From an uncultured beta proteobacterium (GTDB lineage: Bacteria; Pseudomonadota; Gammaproteobacteria; Burkholderiales; Burkholderiaceae), in contig CAJAFJ010000209.1 of assembly GCA_903938955.1 (NCBI GenBank), forward strand, positions 1-7,076: 7,076 nucleotides of DNA, in the 5' to 3' direction. Shown one piece after another: positions 4,885-7,076 of the stretch; the stretch's first letter is position 1; each line of letters opens with the position of its first letter. The notes beneath the pieces were generated by a model. The model had not been told where the DNA came from and did no database searches. It saw nothing but the letters and a program-made list of their open reading frames with translations. Both the position numbers and the translations under genes were made by a program.

Positions 4885-5704
4885 CGAAACTACTGGAGGC
4901 TTTCGGGTTACTGATTGCCTGCTTCTTGCCAGGAACCCCCTACTATCTGGACTTCCTAATGCGGTTGTGACTAGTGTTTTGGAGCATGGCAGACGTCGTC
5001 ATGTGAACGCGAAAACAACAGTTATTGCGAATGGATCTGTTAGCCAGGAGTTGTTGTTCCTGCTTTCTGGGGTAGTAAGCGTCATCACGAACATCGGTGA
5101 CGGCCACGAGTGGACAAAAGACATTATTGGAGCTGGCGAGGTGGTCGGTGGATTGACCATGAGCAATGGGAGACTGGAAACGGCTTCCGTCGTAGCAAAA
5201 CAAGCTAGTTTTTTCTTGGCTTTGCCGCACATAGTATTTCAACAACTCGTCAGAGAGCACCCATCACTGGCTGACTCGGTGTTCGCGCTGTTAGAAGAAA
5301 AACTTCAGCAACGTGAGAAATTCATTACGGATGTCATGTTTTCCCATGCCGAACAACGCATTGCCAAAGGCTTACTCTCCGCCATGAGAGTTTTTTTTAC
5401 TGTTCAATCAGATACACAACAGACCTCAACAATTGAACGTCGAAACCAGCTAAAGTTACCTGTTAACGTCAAGATTTCCCAGCAAGAGTTGGCGTCCATG
5501 ACAGGGCTATCGCGTGAAAGTGTTAACAAACAGCTTCAGCTTTGGTTGAAGGAAGGTTTGATAAACCTGTCCTTAGGCAATGTTGAGGTTCTGATGCCAG
5601 AGAGGTTATCCATGATCGCGAAAAAGGCCTTGCAAATGGGGGTTCTAAGCCCAAACCGACGAAAATTTCAGAATCACATTAACCCTGCTGAAAATTCTGT
5701 ATGA
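4874..5704 (+). CDS. Crp/Fnr-family transcriptional regulator
   Basis: The 276-aa protein has a cyclic-nucleotide-binding-like beta-roll (about 20-120), a long dimer helix (about 125-150) and a C-terminal winged helix (about 160-245). The HTH is ISQQELASMTGLSRESVNKQ (201-220). Its recognition helix keeps Ser-Arg-Glu (213-215), the Arg-Glu pair with which E. coli CRP reads TGTGA, with Lys where CRP has Arg185. In the ligand pocket the CRP pattern GE-L...RS is not kept: the segment reads GEVVGGLTMSNGRLETASVVA, lacking the phosphate-binding Arg-Ser, so cAMP binding is doubtful. Cys15 is the only cysteine, so there is no FNR-type iron-sulfur cluster. The start has GGAGG only 3 nt before the ATG (4866-4870). 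About 30 polar residues after the wing are longer than in CRP. It diverges from the small hydrophobic genes and probably regulates them and/or itself. Confidence 0.88.
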   Translation: MSHSETTGGFRVTDCLLLARNPLLSGLPNAVVTSVLEHGRRRHVNAKTTVIANGSVSQELLFLLSGVVSVITNIGDGHEWTKDIIGAGEVVGGLTMSNGRLETASVVAKQASFFLALPHIVFQQLVREHPSLADSVFALLEEKLQQREKFITDVMFSHAEQRIAKGLLSAMRVFFTVQSDTQQTSTIERRNQLKLPVNVKISQQELASMTGLSRESVNKQLQLWLKEGLINLSLGNVEVLMPERLSMIAKKALQMGVLSPNRRKFQNHINPAENSV

Positions 5705-5940
5705 AGGCTCAAACATGGCCCAATCCGTACTGAACAAGTCGCTTTATAGCGATCAGCTTACTTGATTCGTTGGTTATCCTGGAGTCAGCAGTCTTGCCCA
5801 CCTACAAGTGGATGTCTACTTCGGGCTGCGAAGCGAAATGCACTTGTGGTTTTAGGTTTGTAATGAGTTGGATGGTCATAAAGCTGACAGTCGCCAGTAC
5901 CCGTTTACGCTGCAGTCCTGTCCCAGACTTTTCAGCCGCC

Positions 5941-5950
5941 AATGTCGGCA
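5941..5950 (+). repeat. Dispersed motif AATGTCGGCA, copy 2
   Basis: Ten bases are shared with the copies at 3872-3881 and 6066-6075, in the same orientation and again in non-coding DNA. Confidence 0.3.
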
Positions 5951-6064
5951 ATATGATTCAGTCGAGGTGAAATGAAGGGCTGCTTTACGGAACTCCGCCC
6001 TCAATCCGACGAGCATCATTTCATGGCTTCAAAGGCCGGTATCGGGCAGGCATTTCATCAGTCT

Positions 6065-6076
6065 GAATGTCGGCAG
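6065..6076 (+). repeat. Dispersed motif GAATGTCGGCAG, copy 3
   Basis: An exact 12-base match to 3871-3882, about 2.2 kb away. Its context suggests a family of dispersed intergenic repeats that has decayed outside the core. Confidence 0.4.
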
Positions 6077-6327
6077 AGGGCACCAAGCGGGCATCCATTT
6101 CCGCCGGGTATCAGACATCTCGTTTGCTTAATTTTTGGATGCTCGATAACGGCCCAAGCGGGGGCTCGTGACGATTGAAACCAAGGCGCTGCTCTGCCAC
6201 AGTCGCATGAAAGGGCTTCGGGGGGTAGCAGCTAGTTTTTCGGCTGGAAGCGATTTTGAAGTGACGGATACTCTGGTTGTCAGGCATCTCACCGTTGGCG
6301 CCGCTCAGAAAAAAAGTAGGGAAGAAA

Positions 6328-7076
6328 ATGAACGAAATCAGTATTACGCCTACAGAACATCACGTGGCAGGAGGTGCCCGACACACATGGCGTTGGATTA
6401 AAACCGGACTAGTTGTTCTCTCGATTCTTGGCCTTGGCGCCTTGAATATTCTTACCTTCGTGAGTGAAGAAATCCATGCGGCGGGATACAACGTGATCAA
6501 ATCCCTCCTCTCTTCAGCGGCTGGGGAGGCTGCGACATCAAGAATACTGAGTAAAAGTCCAACGTCCGTTCGGACAAGGTCAATTGCCAAGGAAACCGAG
6601 GTATTGCAGAGGGAAAACAAGACCCTTTCAGACTCGAATAAGACGATCATTAACAAGCACGCCACGCTGGAAAAGGCCCACAAGGAAATCAATACCAACC
6701 ACGCTGAACTTGCTCGCACGGCTGACCTGCGGGCGGTGGCCACGAAATCGTTCACCAAACGGCTTGCGACACGATCTGCCGTGAATGCTGCTAGAAACCT
6801 GTCAAGTGTTCCGGCCGAGGCCATCCCGTATATTGGAATTGGCATAGTCGTGGGAGTTACTGCGCTGGACATCTACGACGCCTGCGAGACATTGAAAGAG
6901 ATTAATGTGTTGAATGCCGGGTTCGGGGGGGAGCTCGAAGATCAAGACAAGGTCTGCGGTTTAAAAGTGCCCACTCATCAGCAAGTGATTGCCAAAGTCA
7001 AACAAAACTTGCGGGGCACGTATGAGACCGCCGCTGACTTACTCAATAAAGGTGGCGCGATGGTGCCAGCAGCGCC
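6328..7076 (+). CDS. Membrane-anchored coiled-coil protein of unknown function (3' end outside window)
   Basis: The frame has 249 codons without a stop and runs off the edge. The ATG at 6328 follows AGGGAAG (about 6318-6324) at good spacing. Residues 1-24 are polar with basic residues near the end (HTWRWIK). Residues 27-46 form a transmembrane helix (LVVLSILGLGALNILTFV). Residues 85-132 are charged and heptad-like (KETEVLQRENKTLSDSN...), a likely coiled coil. Residues 164-182 are a second hydrophobic segment (AEAIPYIGIGIVVGVTAL) followed by DIYDACETLKEIN. Two cysteines, C186 and C210, could pair, the second in VCGLKVPT. Positive charge before the first helix suggests the N-terminus is inside and the coiled coil outside. 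I recall similar IPYIGI...DAC...VCG-VPT endings in uncharacterised proteobacterial proteins but cannot assign a role. GC-richer codons than the small hydrophobic genes suggest separate ancestry. Confidence 0.8.
   Translation, partial: MNEISITPTEHHVAGGARHTWRWIKTGLVVLSILGLGALNILTFVSEEIHAAGYNVIKSLLSSAAGEAATSRILSKSPTSVRTRSIAKETEVLQRENKTLSDSNKTIINKHATLEKAHKEINTNHAELARTADLRAVATKSFTKRLATRSAVNAARNLSSVPAEAIPYIGIGIVVGVTALDIYDACETLKEINVLNAGFGGELEDQDKVCGLKVPTHQQVIAKVKQNLRGTYETAADLLNKGGAMVPAA

Larger units (their letters stand above)
5705..6327 (+). other. Gene-free degenerate intergenic region
   Basis: Three overlapping short frames (66-77 codons) occur, but none has a ribosome binding site or protein-like composition; one even runs into the next gene. 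The region holds two copies of AATGTCGGCA (5941-5950, 6066-6075) and a small TCGCT-TTAT-AGCGA hairpin (5739-5752) without a T-run. It resembles decayed repeat DNA. No clear terminator for the regulator gene or promoter for the next gene was found. Confidence 0.5.

Noticed and set aside
5739..5752. Hairpin TCGCT-TTAT-AGCGA as terminator of the regulator gene
   Set aside because: The stem is only 5 bp and no T-run follows.
5770..6401. Three short plus-strand frames between the regulator and the last gene
   Set aside because: No ribosome binding sites, unnatural composition, and the last overlaps the clear start of the membrane protein gene.
6360..6872. Minus-strand 170-aa frame at the window end
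   Set aside because: It lies opposite the plus-strand membrane/coiled-coil gene, which has a proper start and domain layout and runs to the window edge.

Overview
The window looks like part of a betaproteobacterial chromosome, probably a Burkholderiales (Comamonadaceae-like) genome. This rests on the style of the RecD protein, the GC-rich codon use of the first two genes, and the kind of degenerate intergenic DNA further on. It is a judgement from reading, not from a database search. No rRNA, tRNA or CRISPR array was seen.

Positions 1-2497 look like chromosome backbone. They hold the 3' two thirds of recD (RecBCD helicase subunit) and then a conserved gene of unknown role whose C-terminal half has a macro/PARG-like signature. 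That gene's stop overlaps a new ATG (ATGA), but the frame it opens ends after 13 codons, so the backbone appears to break at about 2535.

Positions 2536-3130 are gene-free, much more AT-rich and unusually structured. They hold two copies of a 16-bp palindrome, nested inverted repeats, an array of 16-bp TGTTTTCGTTTTCGTA units, a 19-bp palindrome, and a 21-bp tandem repeat with a third degenerate copy. The last group abuts the 3' half of a ThiF/E1-like adenylyltransferase gene that lacks its nucleotide-binding half. A transposon or element end cutting into that gene is a plausible reading. A short broken reading frame follows.

Positions 3988-5704 form the most gene-like accessory unit. Two tandem minus-strand genes encode very small Gly/Ala-rich hydrophobic proteins with good ribosome binding sites. 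They diverge from a Crp/Fnr-family regulator gene. The intergenic region between them holds a perfect TGTGA-N6-TCACA site and other inverted repeats. The regulator keeps the Arg-Glu of a CRP-like recognition helix but has lost the usual cAMP-contacting residues. The simplest model is a local regulator controlling itself and/or the small hydrophobic proteins.

Positions 5705-6327 hold no convincing gene. From 6328 a frame runs off the window edge. It encodes a membrane protein with one N-terminal transmembrane helix, a coiled coil and a second hydrophobic segment, of unknown function.
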